Positions 1 to 7,795 of a stretch of DNA of 64,000 bases are shown one piece after another. The DNA is from Hydrogenophilales bacterium (GTDB lineage: Bacteria; Pseudomonadota; Gammaproteobacteria; Burkholderiales; Thiobacillaceae): the NCBI GenBank assembly GCA_023258975.1, contig JAHFRD010000008.1:1-64000 (forward strand). Reading direction: 5' to 3'. A program made the position numbers and the translations under genes. Under the pieces are notes generated by a model. It worked only from the letters and a program-made list of their open reading frames with translations. It was not told where the DNA came from and did no database searches. The stretch's first letter is position 1, and each line of letters begins with the position of its first letter.

Positions 1-2670
1 ATTCTCCGGCAGGCGCCCGGCATTGAGCGCGGCGATCTTGTCCGCGCCCCACTGCCGCACGGCGGCGGCGCGCAACACGAATTCACCGGGCGAGAGCCAG
101 GCCAGGAGGTTGTCGGAAGTGTCGGAGCCGGGGCCGGTGATGAGGCCGCCGGTGGCTTTTTTCGGCGCCGTGTAATTGGTGTCCAGGGCGTATTGCCCCT
201 GCGCCTGGACGATCACCTGCTGGATGATGGGGTTCTTGCTGGCGAATGCCTGCAAGGCGGCTTGCGCGGCCTGTAAGGCTTTTTCCGCTGCATCCTGATC
301 GATGCCGATCTTGATCGCCTCCAGGTTCTTGGCCATGTTTTGTAGCGCCAGGAGATCGTTGAAGGCCTTTCCCTTGTCCGCCAGGGCTTTCTCCTCTCCC
401 TTCGCCAGGGCCAGGTTCTCGATTTCGGCGACGGACTTGGCCAACCCGGAGAGCACCAGGCTGGATTCCGTTCCCGCCTCCTTCATCGCCAGCAGTTGCG
501 CGCGCAACGCCTCCACCCCGTTCAGCGCGGCGGCGGTATCGCCCGCCACGGCGGCCTGGCGCGCGGCGGCGGTGCCAGCGTCGAAATCGGCCAGGGTCTT
601 CTCCTCGGCCTTCTTCTCCGGGCCGGCAAGCAGCTTCTTCTCGAATTCTGCCTGTTTCTTCAGCGCATCACGGCGTTTCGTCTGCGCCTCTTCAACCGCC
701 TTGGCCGCGTCCTGGTAGACCTTGGTCTGCGCCTCCAGCGCCGCCTTGATTTGCGGCGTCAATTCCTCCTGGGTGAGCTTCAGGGCGCCGCTGTGGTCCT
801 TCTCCAGTTTCAGGCGCGCGGCCAGGATAGGCCTGAGTTCCGCCATCGCCTTCAGGCGCGCGTCGCGTTCGGCGGCGGCGGCGTCCTGGGCCTTCTGGTC
901 GCCCTGATCGCCACGCTTGGCCTCGGCCTCATAGAGCGCGTTGTAGTAGGTGATGGCGCCAGCCAGGCGGTCGCGGTAGGCCTTCAGTTCCTTGGTGGCC
1001 AACGCGGAGGCCTCGGCGCCGGTCAGGGTCAGAACGTCCTGATACTGGCTGGTCTGGGCCAGCAGCGCACCCGTGGCGGAGAGTGATTTGATGCGCGCGG
1101 CAGCGAGTGCTTTTTCTTGCTGCACATGCTCGTAGAGCGCATAGCCTGCCGCCACCAGCCCGGCGGCGACCAGCACCCAGGGCGATGCGATGAGCGCCGC
1201 GTTGAGCAGACTGGCCGCGCCCGTGGCCATCTTGAGATGCCCTGCCAGCAGCGTCAGCGGGTTACGCAGCGCCATCCATGCGACACCGGCGGTGCCGGCG
1301 ATTCCTCCCACCGCGACCAGGCCGGTCAGATAGGTCTTGAGTGCGCCATCCAGGTCGTTGAACGCGCCAATTCCCGCACGCAGCGCATGCACCACCGGCA
1401 ACAGGCCGCCGCTTACGGCCTGTCCGGCCGTGTTCTTCATTTCGTTGAATTCGTTGGAGAGGCGCGCGCTGTTCGCCGCCCAGGATTGCGCGGCCTCCAG
1501 CGCCGGGCCTGAGAACGCACGATTCAGTTCCGCCGCGAACTTCGGCAAAAAATCCGCCGCCATCACCTTGCCGGTTTCCAGCAGCTTGTTGAACTCCGCC
1601 TCGGACACACCCGCCGCCTTCGCGGCCAGGGCGAAGGCGCCGGGGATGCGCTCGCCCAGCTGGCCGCGCAGCTCCTCGGCGCTGACCGTGCCCTTGCTCA
1701 TCATCTGAGAGACGGCCAACAAGGCGCCGCTCATGTCCGGCGCGGACAAGGACAGGGCGCGCGCGGCGCTGGCCACGCCGGTAAAGATGTCGCGCGCGCC
1801 CTGGCCTTCCAGTTTCGTGCCACGGGCGGCGGCGGCCAGTTTCGCAAACGCGGCGCCGGCTTCCAGCACGGGCAGCCCGAGCGTGGACGCGGTGGCGCGC
1901 AGGAATTCCATTTCTTTCGCGGCGGCCTGCTCGCTACCCGTGGCATAGCGCAGCGCGGAATTCATCGCCGTAAAGCTATCGCTCACGCGCAACACCGCCG
2001 CGCCGGTAGCCACCAGACCGGCCCCGCCAGCGGCGGCGGAGAGCAGCGCCACGCGCGCATCGCCCAGCGACTTTCCCCAGCCATTGGTGGACTGGGTTAA
2101 TTCTGCCGTGCGCTCGCGCAGCTTCACTTTGGCTTGCGCCAGTTCCGTCACCGTCAGCGTACCGCTCTTGCGCAGCCGCTCATAGGCCAGATTGACCGCA
2201 TTGATTTCAGAGGTGACGGCGCGGTGATCGCCCAAGCCCAACCTGGCGCGCGCGGCATCATTGGCGCCGCCTGCCGTCTTGCTGGCGGCCAGGCCAGCGC
2301 TGATGGCAGATCGGTCTGTGGCGAGTAACGCCGCAGCCAGCGAGGCTTTCTGGTAGTCGGCCGCCAGACCGGCCACATTTTCCCGTGAGGTACGCAGCGC
2401 GTTGTTCTGCCCGTTCAGCGACTTTTCGAGCGCGGCGACCTCTTTTTGCGCGGCGGCGATGTCCTTGGCAAAAGCCTTCCCGTCCCCGGACACCTCCGCC
2501 TGGCGCTTGAAATACTCGACCCGGCGCAGCGCATCGGCCATCGCCTTGGCGGAATCCTGCGCCCGCTTCTCCATCTTGGCGATGGACTCGGTCGAGGCAT
2601 CCACAGCCTTCTTGAGTCCGGCCGCATCACCGCTTATTCTGAGATTGAGACCAATGTCTGGATTTGCCAT
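1..2670 (-). CDS. Tail tape-measure protein, outer prophage (3' end outside window)
   Basis: This frame stays open for 890 codons from the ATG at 2670 to base 1 and continues beyond the window. The N-terminus (MANPDIGLNLRISGDAAG) is typical of tape-measure proteins. It is followed by long alanine-, lysine- and glutamate-rich helical stretches suited to a coiled coil that sets tail length. The gene follows the tail chaperone pair, the standard place for a tape measure. Its start codon overlaps, on the opposite strand, the start region of a small membrane-protein gene. Function rests on context and composition; no catalytic domain can be judged without the C-terminus. Confidence 0.85.
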   Translation of the reverse strand, partial: MANPDIGLNLRISGDAAGLKKAVDASTESIAKMEKRAQDSAKAMADALRRVEYFKRQAEVSGDGKAFAKDIAAAQKEVAALEKSLNGQNNALRTSRENVAGLAADYQKASLAAALLATDRSAISAGLAASKTAGGANDAARARLGLGDHRAVTSEINAVNLAYERLRKSGTLTVTELAQAKVKLRERTAELTQSTNGWGKSLGDARVALLSAAAGGAGLVATGAAVLRVSDSFTAMNSALRYATGSEQAAAKEMEFLRATASTLGLPVLEAGAAFAKLAAAARGTKLEGQGARDIFTGVASAARALSLSAPDMSGALLAVSQMMSKGTVSAEELRGQLGERIPGAFALAAKAAGVSEAEFNKLLETGKVMAADFLPKFAAELNRAFSGPALEAAQSWAANSARLSNEFNEMKNTAGQAVSGGLLPVVHALRAGIGAFNDLDGALKTYLTGLVAVGGIAGTAGVAWMALRNPLTLLAGHLKMATGAASLLNAALIASPWVLVAAGLVAAGYALYEHVQQEKALAAARIKSLSATGALLAQTSQYQDVLTLTGAEASALATKELKAYRDRLAGAITYYNALYEAEAKRGDQGDQKAQDAAAAERDARLKAMAELRPILAARLKLEKDHSGALKLTQEELTPQIKAALEAQTKVYQDAAKAVEEAQTKRRDALKKQAEFEKKLLAGPEKKAEEKTLADFDAGTAAARQAAVAGDTAAALNGVEALRAQLLAMKEAGTESSLVLSGLAKSVAEIENLALAKGEEKALADKGKAFNDLLALQNMAKNLEAIKIGIDQDAAEKALQAAQAALQAFASKNPIIQQVIVQAQGQYALDTNYTAPKKATGGLITGPGSDTSDNLLAWLSPGEFVLRAAAVRQWGADKIAALNAGRLPEN

Positions 2671-2896
2671 GTCGCGTCAATTCAAGTTCATCTGGCTGCC
2701 GCTCATCATCATGGCGGCATGCCTTCTGGTCGCCTGGCCATACTGGCTGGGCGTGCCCGTTCCCGCGTGGCTGCTGCCCGTCCAGGCGCTGCTGTTCCCG
2801 CTCCTCATGGCGCTCCTCGTCTGGCTGATTGCGCTGCCGGTGCGCGCCGTCCTGCTCGGGTTCGGCGCCGCCGTCTTAGGCATGTTCGGGCGTTGA
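2654..2896 (+). CDS. Small hydrophobic membrane protein on the counter-strand of the tail operon
   Basis: This frame encodes about 80 residues (75 if the second ATG at 2669 is used). It has two strongly hydrophobic segments, one around FIWLPLIIMAACLLVAW and one around LLPVQALLFPLLMALLVW, and a basic C-terminus. Third positions are mostly G or C, as in real genes here. It lies against the direction of all neighbouring tail genes, between the chaperone and the tape measure. Its ATG at 2669 and the tape-measure ATG share the tetramer CATG. A weak GAGA precedes the first ATG. Function is unknown; a holin-like or superinfection role is only a guess. A chance antisense frame is the alternative, but the membrane pattern and codon use argue against that. 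Confidence 0.55.
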   Translation: MSGFAMSRQFKFIWLPLIIMAACLLVAWPYWLGVPVPAWLLPVQALLFPLLMALLVWLIALPVRAVLLGFGAAVLGMFGR

Positions 2897-3333
2897 GCCC
2901 CGCACCGCCGCCCGCCACACGCTCCACGGGTAATCCCACACCATCGCGTGGCCGTGGCTGATGAGCGCGCATGCGGCGGCCTCTAGGTCGCGGCGGGCGC
3001 GGGCGGGGTCTGAGCCAGCGCGGCCTGGCCGATCTCCGCCAGCTTCGCCCGCAGCGCGAAAAAATCCGCGTTCACCGCCCGCGCCGCGTTAAACACGGTA
3101 CGAATCTGGCTCGGGGTGAACGCCTCGATGGCCGCCGGCGTGAGGTCGGTCAGCAGCGCCAGGTCGGCCAGGTCTACCCCGTCGATCAGCGCGGTGCCCA
3201 CCAGGTCGAACTCGGCGGGCGCCGTCTCCAGGGTTTTCAGCCAGTTGCGGATGTCCGCCACGGTCAGCTCGCGCACCGCGATGTCGCGCTCGTCCAGGGT
3301 CAGGGTTTGGGTTTGGGTTTGGGTGTGGCGCAT
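2876..3333 (-). CDS. Tail assembly chaperone, -1 frameshift (G-GT type) product, outer prophage
   Basis: The zero-frame product (2983-3333, 116 aa) starts MRHTQTQTQTLTLDERDIAV and ends at TAG 2983. The -1 frame is open across that stop to TAA at 2876 and adds a tail containing RRDLEAAACALISHGHAMVW, which looks like the T extensions of lambda-type G-GT chaperones. A canonical slippery heptamer TTTTTTC (complement of 3058-3064) lies in the zero frame 26 codons before the stop, and the -1 frame has no stop after it. Such pairs assemble tail tube around the tape measure. The exact slip point is inferred. Confidence 0.7.
3058..3064 (-). other. Candidate -1 ribosomal frameshift site TTTTTTC
   Basis: On the minus strand the codons read GAT TTT TTC, giving the heptamer T TTT TTC, a classical X XXY YYZ slip site. 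Shifting here joins the short tail chaperone to its -1 extension ending at 2876 with no intervening stop. I see no other canonical heptamer in the overlap. Confidence 0.5.
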
Positions 3334-3351
3334 GGGGGCTCCTAACGCGGT

Positions 3352-3383
3352 TCAAAAGACGCCGGCGAGACGCCGGCGCTACA
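3352..3383 (-). repeat. REP-like palindrome (TGTAGCGCCGGC family)
   Basis: Read on the minus strand it begins TGTAGCGCCGGCG and ends GCCGGCGTCTTTT, with arms able to pair. It sits between the tail-tube and chaperone genes. The same core recurs near 4629, 15394, 15464, 24830, 25826 and 51341, in both prophages. The T-run after the hairpin could give it terminator or attenuator activity. Confidence 0.65.
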
Positions 3384-3385
3384 GT

Positions 3386-4120
3386 TCAGCGCGCCAGGCG
3401 CACGGTGAAATACTGGCTGACGCCCACGCCGGTCTTGGTCGTGTCCTTGAGCAGCTTGCCCTTCACCTCCAGGCCAGCGAAGTCGTCGCCGATCAGGGAG
3501 AGGCTGGCCAGGGCGCCGAGGCGCACGCGGTGGGCGTCTACGTCGGCGGCCTTGCCGCTGCGCGCTTCGTTCAGGCCGGCGAAGGCCAGCTCGTATTCCT
3601 TGCCGCTGCTCACCAGTGCCTGCACCAGATCGGCGGATACAGCGGTGTAGTCCACCAGGATGGCGGCGGCGGCGGCAATATCGGACGTGGCCGGAATGAA
3701 CAGGCCACCGGCGCGCAGCTCGTAGTCGGTGCCCGCGTCGTAGGTGACGGTGCCGGCCGCGTTGGTCACGGCGGCGATGGCGCTGGCCGGCTTGGCCAGG
3801 CGGATCAGGCCGCCCGGATAGGCCACGTGCGCCTCATCGGCGATGGCGCCGGCGGTGATCGCCTCGGCGCTACCGTAGAGCGCGCGCGCCAGGTTCTCGG
3901 CGGAGAGATCGTGCAGGGTCATGGAGACCTCCACCGCGCCGATGCGGCGCACCTCATTCATGGTTCCGCCACCGGGCTGGGTATGGTCCTTCAGCTCCTT
4001 CACGTCCTCGCTGACGCCGAAATCCAGCTTCGAGACGTTGCCGATCTCGGCGAGCGGCGCGGCGGCGCCGACTTCGCGCAGATAGATTTTTCCGGAACCG
4101 ATGTAGCTGTAGTCGGGCAT
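3386..4120 (-). CDS. Major tail tube protein, outer prophage
   Basis: This 244-residue protein opens MPDYSYIGSGKIYLREVGAA, a start typical of tube proteins of long-tailed phages. It continues with acidic and beta-prone segments. It lies directly after a Gp37-like tail terminator and before the frameshifted chaperone, which is where a siphovirus tube gene belongs. No sheath gene accompanies it, unlike the inner prophage, which has sheath plus tube. The assignment rests on N-terminal resemblance, size and order. Confidence 0.75.
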   Translation of the reverse strand: MPDYSYIGSGKIYLREVGAAAPLAEIGNVSKLDFGVSEDVKELKDHTQPGGGTMNEVRRIGAVEVSMTLHDLSAENLARALYGSAEAITAGAIADEAHVAYPGGLIRLAKPASAIAAVTNAAGTVTYDAGTDYELRAGGLFIPATSDIAAAAAILVDYTAVSADLVQALVSSGKEYELAFAGLNEARSGKAADVDAHRVRLGALASLSLIGDDFAGLEVKGKLLKDTTKTGVGVSQYFTVRLAR

Positions 4121-4138
4121 GGTGCGCTCCTGTGGGGG

Positions 4139-4573
4139 TTACTCGACGGGGATGATCAGACGGGCCTCATAGGCCAGGGGAAACCAGCCGGCCGCCGGGG
4201 TATAGCCGGGCCGGGGCGCGTTGACGCGCTGCAATGGGGGGTGGATGGGGTCGGGCCGGTAGCCCGCCAGCGCGGCGACGATCTCCGCCAGGCGCTCGCC
4301 GGCCAGCGCGCGCAACGCCGCGCCGCCATCCTGCGCCGCGTGGCGCGCGAACAGCACCACCAGCCAGCGTTGAAACACGATCTGGCGGGCGCCATCGTGC
4401 GACGCCTCGCCCAGGCGCTCGCCGTCATAGACGACATATACGGCCGGGGATTGCGCGGCGGATTCGTTCAGCTTCGCCAACTCCCCCGCGCCCGCCACGT
4501 GGGCGAGCGCCGGCACCCGCTCACGCAGGTGGGCGATCAGGGTGGATTCGAGGGAGAGGTGGTTGCGCGGCAT
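4139..4573 (-). CDS. Gp37-like tail terminator/minor tail protein
   Basis: This 144-residue protein starts MPRNHLSLESTLIAHLRERV and contains a central hydrophobic strand pattern (FQRWLVVLFARHAAQDGG) seen in Mu Gp37-type (DUF1834-like) proteins, which cap the tail tube and join it to the head. It lies immediately upstream of the tail-tube gene, 18 bases away. The inner prophage has its own Gp37 at 19,200-19,682, so the two tails are encoded separately. The family link is by pattern and order rather than a strong motif. Confidence 0.6.
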   Translation of the reverse strand: MPRNHLSLESTLIAHLRERVPALAHVAGAGELAKLNESAAQSPAVYVVYDGERLGEASHDGARQIVFQRWLVVLFARHAAQDGGAALRALAGERLAEIVAALAGYRPDPIHPPLQRVNAPRPGYTPAAGWFPLAYEARLIIPVE

Positions 4574-4628
4574 GGCGGACAGAGTGCCGCATGCGTGTGA
4601 GGGTGGGGATGCTGACGGGGGTCAGCGG

Positions 4629-4650
4629 GTTGTAGCGCCGGCGCTACAAC
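4629..4650. repeat. Perfect 22-bp REP-like palindrome
   Basis: Two 11-base arms (GTTGTAGCGCC and its complement) form an uninterrupted palindrome. It covers the stop codon (4644-4646) of the upstream gene and lies before the Gp37-like gene. It is the most compact member of the TGTAGCGCCGGC repeat family in this window and could form a stem in RNA from either strand. Confidence 0.7.
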
Positions 4651-5003
4651 CCCGCCCCCAGGCGCCACACTTCATCCGCCTGTTCCGGCGTGGCGCCGAT
4701 GGCGGCGATCATTGCCGCCACCATCGGGTGCGCGCGGTGGATTTCCACGCTGTACTCCCACCAGTCGCGCAGACCACGCGGGCCGGCGGCGACGGTGGCT
4801 TCCACCGCGTCACGCAGGCCGGCCTGATTGAGCGCCAGGCGGATTTGGCGGGCGCTGATGGCCTGGATGGACGGCGGCGACGGGATCATGCTCGGCGGGA
4901 GATCGTCGCCGGACTCATAGAGGGTCGCGGAGCCATCCCCGATGGGCACGCAGACGATGTAGGGCTGATCGTCCGAGGAGAGCGGGAGCGTGGCGGTCCT
5001 CAT
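4644..5003 (-). CDS. Hypothetical head-tail region protein (119 aa)
   Basis: The protein starts MRTATLPLSSDDQPYIVCVP. Its C-terminal half is helical (SIQAISARQIRLALNQAGLR, then WWEYSVEIHRAHPMVAAMI). The motif 'aISaRQiRlALnqaGLRdaVEaa' followed by a tryptophan-rich helix is common in small phage proteins encoded among tail genes, where their role is undefined. It is tightly packed behind the preceding gene, which ends 2 bases before its ATG. The stop codon lies within a REP-like palindrome. I cannot assign a function beyond the morphogenesis context. Confidence 0.65.
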   Translation of the reverse strand: MRTATLPLSSDDQPYIVCVPIGDGSATLYESGDDLPPSMIPSPPSIQAISARQIRLALNQAGLRDAVEATVAAGPRGLRDWWEYSVEIHRAHPMVAAMIAAIGATPEQADEVWRLGAGL

Positions 5004-5005
5004 GG

Positions 5006-5782
5006 TCAGATACCGGCGATGGCGGTCAGGAACAATTTCAGCGCGGTCTGCGGGGTAGCGCCGTTGATGTACAGCCCCCGCGCGTAACGACCAATGACGG
5101 CTCCTTTGACTCGCATCTGCGCGCTGCTGCTGGAGGTATACGCATCCTGTGACACTGACCCGTTATCGCGTCCGACGGAGACATACCAGTCCACCTGATC
5201 GTCGCTCCATTCGATGCGCAGGTTCTCTCCTGCGCTAGGGACACCTGTCTTATGCGCGATCAGCATGGTGTGCTGCCGATCCGCTGCTACTCCCATATTC
5301 ATCACTTCCGAGTATGCCGTGGCGCTGGCCGCCAGCGCGCCGATATTGGTGCGCACCTCGATGGGCGCGGAACTCGCGACCGGCACCGCCGACGCGCGCA
5401 ATTGCGTGTTCGTGAGCGGCTGAGACAGCCCGGTCTGAGCCGTCACCGTGCCAGATACCGGCACCGCCGCCGCGCGGAGTTGGGCATCCGTGAGCGGCTG
5501 GCTATGCGGCGTCGCCGGCAGCCGGTCGCGGATGGCGGTTTCCAGCGCGATCTGCGCGGCCTGGTTGGCGGCTGAGGCGTCGCCGCCACCCGCGCCACCC
5601 GCTCCCACGCTCTCCGGCGCCAGGATCACCCGGCCGAGGGTGTCGGTGCGCAAGGGCCGCGCCGCGCCTCCGGCATCCTGGCCGTGGGCCAGGGTGTGCA
5701 GGCGGCCGGAGGCGTCGGCCGCCAGTCTCCGCACTGCATTCGTGACGCCGTTGTTCCACAGCGCCTCCAGTAGATTGCTCAT
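5006..5782 (-). CDS. Putative virion structural protein with PLTDAQLRA repeats
   Basis: This 258-residue protein contains two near copies of a motif (QPLTDAQLRAAAVPVSGTV and QPLTNTQLRASAVPV, about residues 95-135). The motif is common in phage head or neck surface proteins. The C-terminal half is beta-rich (LRIEWSDDQVDWYVSVGRD), resembling a small adhesion or decoration fold. It sits between the connector-like gene and the tail terminator. The call as a structural protein is inferred from repeats and place; attachment function is not shown. Confidence 0.6.
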   Translation of the reverse strand: MSNLLEALWNNGVTNAVRRLAADASGRLHTLAHGQDAGGAARPLRTDTLGRVILAPESVGAGGAGGGDASAANQAAQIALETAIRDRLPATPHSQPLTDAQLRAAAVPVSGTVTAQTGLSQPLTNTQLRASAVPVASSAPIEVRTNIGALAASATAYSEVMNMGVAADRQHTMLIAHKTGVPSAGENLRIEWSDDQVDWYVSVGRDNGSVSQDAYTSSSSAQMRVKGAVIGRYARGLYINGATPQTALKLFLTAIAGI

Positions 5783-5793
5783 GTTTTCTCCAT

Positions 5794-6471
5794 TTATCGA
5801 TACCGCTCCGGATGCGTCAGGCGGTCGCGGCCCTGGCTGTCCGGCAGGGCCAGGTTCACCACGACGCCGGCCGGGCGTTGTCGTTTCGGGTCGATGCCCA
5901 GCGCATCGAAATAGCGTTGCCGCGCCGCCTTGGCCAGGCTGCGATAGATGTCCGATTTCGCGCGGTGGTCCACGCTGTCGGCCTGGATGGTGCTGTCGCC
6001 GTCCGTGGCGTACAGCGCCGCCAGCTGGTCGAGCAGCAGTCCGGCGGCATAGCTGGCCACCGGCTCATGGTCGGCGCTCGGCAGGGTATCGGTGGTGGCG
6101 TCCAGCACATGCGGAATCTGAATCGTCACCCGCACCGTCTGGCCCGGCCCGATGGCGCTCACCAGGCGGATTTCCTGGCCCGCCGGGGTGTTGGCCACCC
6201 CGACGAACACGGCATCCAGCAGGATCGGCGGCCAGCGGCCGATGGGGTATTCCAACGCCGCCACCACGCTACGCCCCGCCACCCAGGCGGTCGGCAGCGG
6301 CAGAATCGCCGTGCCGTCGGCGACGACATCTTCAACCACCGCACGCGGCAGGTCGCGGCTGTACTGCGCCACGGCCAGGCCGATGGCGCGGTCGCGTTCC
6401 GTGGTGGAGACCCTCCCCGCATCGTCGCGGAGCAGATCCACCACCAGGGCCTGGATAGTCGCCAGCGACAT
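5794..6471 (-). CDS. Putative head-tail connector/adaptor, first outer-prophage gene past the insertion
   Basis: This 225-residue protein starts MSLATIQALVVDLLRDDAGR. Helical ends flank a beta-rich middle, and a late helix carries 'YRSLAKAARQRYFDALGID', a layout usual for head-tail adaptors. It is the first outer-prophage gene beyond the left boundary of the inner prophage. In the uninterrupted outer phage it would follow the capsid gene now ending at 41,077. Its upstream sequence has a GGTGG element before the ATG, but its normal promoter or operon leader is now 34.5 kb away. Confidence 0.6.
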   Translation of the reverse strand: MSLATIQALVVDLLRDDAGRVSTTERDRAIGLAVAQYSRDLPRAVVEDVVADGTAILPLPTAWVAGRSVVAALEYPIGRWPPILLDAVFVGVANTPAGQEIRLVSAIGPGQTVRVTIQIPHVLDATTDTLPSADHEPVASYAAGLLLDQLAALYATDGDSTIQADSVDHRAKSDIYRSLAKAARQRYFDALGIDPKRQRPAGVVVNLALPDSQGRDRLTHPERYR

Positions 6472-6497
6472 GGATCAGGCCACCAGTAGAGCGGCTT

Positions 6498-6570
6498 TGA
6501 TTTCCGGACGGTCTGAGTATGATTTCAGGACGCGAATAAATACCAGAATCGCGTGATTTCTGGACGGTAC
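6498..6570 (+). repeat. Inner prophage right end: three transposase-site-like repeats
   Basis: Three directly repeated sites start at 6498 (TGATTTCCGGACGG), 6520 (TGATTTCAGGACGC) and 6554 (TGATTTCTGGACGG). The first two are spaced 22 bases apart, the spacing of R1 and R2 in Mu. The array lies where inner-phage genes stop and outer-phage genes resume. These are presumed binding sites of the inner MuA-like transposase; that is inference from position and repetition. Confidence 0.75.
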
Positions 6571-7151
6571 TTTCTCACCAGTTCCAGATAATCAACTCCC
6601 CTGTAGGTTCCGCTACACGGGGGATCGAGATAGAACAGGGTGTGGGGTCGGTCGTAGCGGCGGATGCATTCGTCCCAGGGGAGATGCTCGATGTAGGTTC
6701 TCGCCAGGCGCAAGTGGGCGGATGAAAGCTCTTCCTCGATCCGCAGTAGGTTGAGGCGCGGGGGAACGGTGGTGGCGGTGCCGAATGTCTGATTAGCCAC
6801 CTTGCCGCCGAAGGCCATCTTCTGCAGGTAGTAGTACCTTGCGGCGCGCTGGATATCGGTCAGGGTTTCAATCGGGGTTTGCTTAAGCCAGCCGTAGTTC
6901 TGACGGCTGACGAGTGCCCATTTGAACTGCCTGATGAATTCCTCCAAATGGTGTTTGACGACCCTGTAAAGGTTGATCAATTCGCCGTTGATGTCGTTGA
7001 GCACCTCGACATCGCATGGCACCTTCGTGAAGTAGAGGGCGGCGCCACCGGCGAACGGCTCTACGTAGCATTCATGGGACGGAAACAGAGGCAGTATCCG
7101 CTTGGCCAGGCGGCGCTTGCCGCCGATCCAGGGGACGATGGGTTTGGTCAT
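6525..7151 (-). pseudogene. Truncated DNA adenine methylase (D12 class) at the prophage right end
   Basis: The first 180 or so residues match a Dam-type N6-adenine methyltransferase. They include the AdoMet-binding start PIVPWIGGKRRLAKRILPLF, the YVEPFAGGAALYF motif and a DPP motif near residue 176. The catalytic DPPY is DPPC here. The frame ends soon afterwards in sequence shared with the terminal transposase sites. The usual C-terminal third, about 60 residues, is missing. The gene occupies the place of mom in Mu, a common slot for modification genes. The start at 7151 has an AAGG element upstream. Activity is unlikely. Confidence 0.7.
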
Positions 7152-7278
7152 GGAACACCTTACGTGATAGCTTCGGCGCCGCTGTGTGCACAGCACGGTG
7201 CCTTGGCCGAACGCAGGTAACGCTGCGGGAGGTGGCCGCGATGGATGCTCCAACATCCACCACGGTCGCACCGTCTCA

Positions 7279-7782
7279 CTACGCTGGCCAGGTGGCGGAG
7301 GCCAGAGCCGCGTCGATGTCGATCTGAGTGTCCGCGCTCAGAATGGACGCCTCCACTCGATCCGATTCCTGCCGCACCGCGCTGATCCATGCCCAGACAG
7401 CGGATAGCGCATCCCATTCGGCGCCAGATGCGGTACCAGCTGCCAGCAATTGCACCGCGCGGGCGGTCATGTTGCGCTGTTTCCAGTCCGGGTAGCGGGA
7501 CAGGATGATCTGGCTGGCGCCGTGCTTGATTTGGGTCACTGCCGCTGCACGCAGATCATCAATAGACGACACCGACTCGGGTTCCGGCTGGACAGGAAGA
7601 GCTCGATACTCCCAGCGACCCGCCATGAAATGCCGGGTCGAACCGGCCACGTCCGCGGGCGGCTCCACAGGGGTGGAATGTGACGGGATCAAATAGACGC
7701 CAGGCTCAAGTGGAGATTCGTCGGCATCAGAGATGATGCCAAGCAGCAGGCCGGTATCGGGGTGGGTGTGGTAAATGCGCAT
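7279..7782 (-). CDS. Tail fibre assembly chaperone
   Basis: The start ATG at 7782 follows GGAGGAG. The 167-residue protein opens MRIYHTHPDTGLLLGIISDA, and its C-terminal part (SIDDLRAAAVTQIKHGASQI, then PDWKQRNMTARAVQLLA) matches the helical C-terminus of tail-fibre assembly proteins that help fibres trimerise. It follows the collar/fibre gene 13 bases downstream, the standard pairing. No alternative or invertible fibre genes are seen here. Confidence 0.75.
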   Translation of the reverse strand: MRIYHTHPDTGLLLGIISDADESPLEPGVYLIPSHSTPVEPPADVAGSTRHFMAGRWEYRALPVQPEPESVSSIDDLRAAAVTQIKHGASQIILSRYPDWKQRNMTARAVQLLAAGTASGAEWDALSAVWAWISAVRQESDRVEASILSADTQIDIDAALASATWPA

Positions 7783-7795
7783 GAGACTCCTCCGG

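Noticed and set aside
302-2328. Several long plus-strand frames over the tape-measure gene (for example 496-1086 and 1117-1512)
   Set aside because: They are antisense shadows of a GC-rich coding strand. Their products are arginine/glycine/histidine-rich with no domain sense, and the minus frame is a continuous tape measure.
2677-2883. Minus-strand frame between chaperone and tape measure
   Set aside because: Serine/threonine/arginine-rich with no structure. The plus-strand frame here has a clear membrane-protein pattern, and the chaperone extension uses another minus frame.
3116-4600. 494-codon plus-strand frame
   Set aside because: It covers the tail-tube, chaperone and Gp37-like genes antisense. 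It is low-complexity with no recognisable segment.
7179-7192. GCTGTGTGCACAGC hairpin between methylase and fibre-assembly genes
   Set aside because: Short stem without T-run or second copy; not enough to call a terminator or operator.
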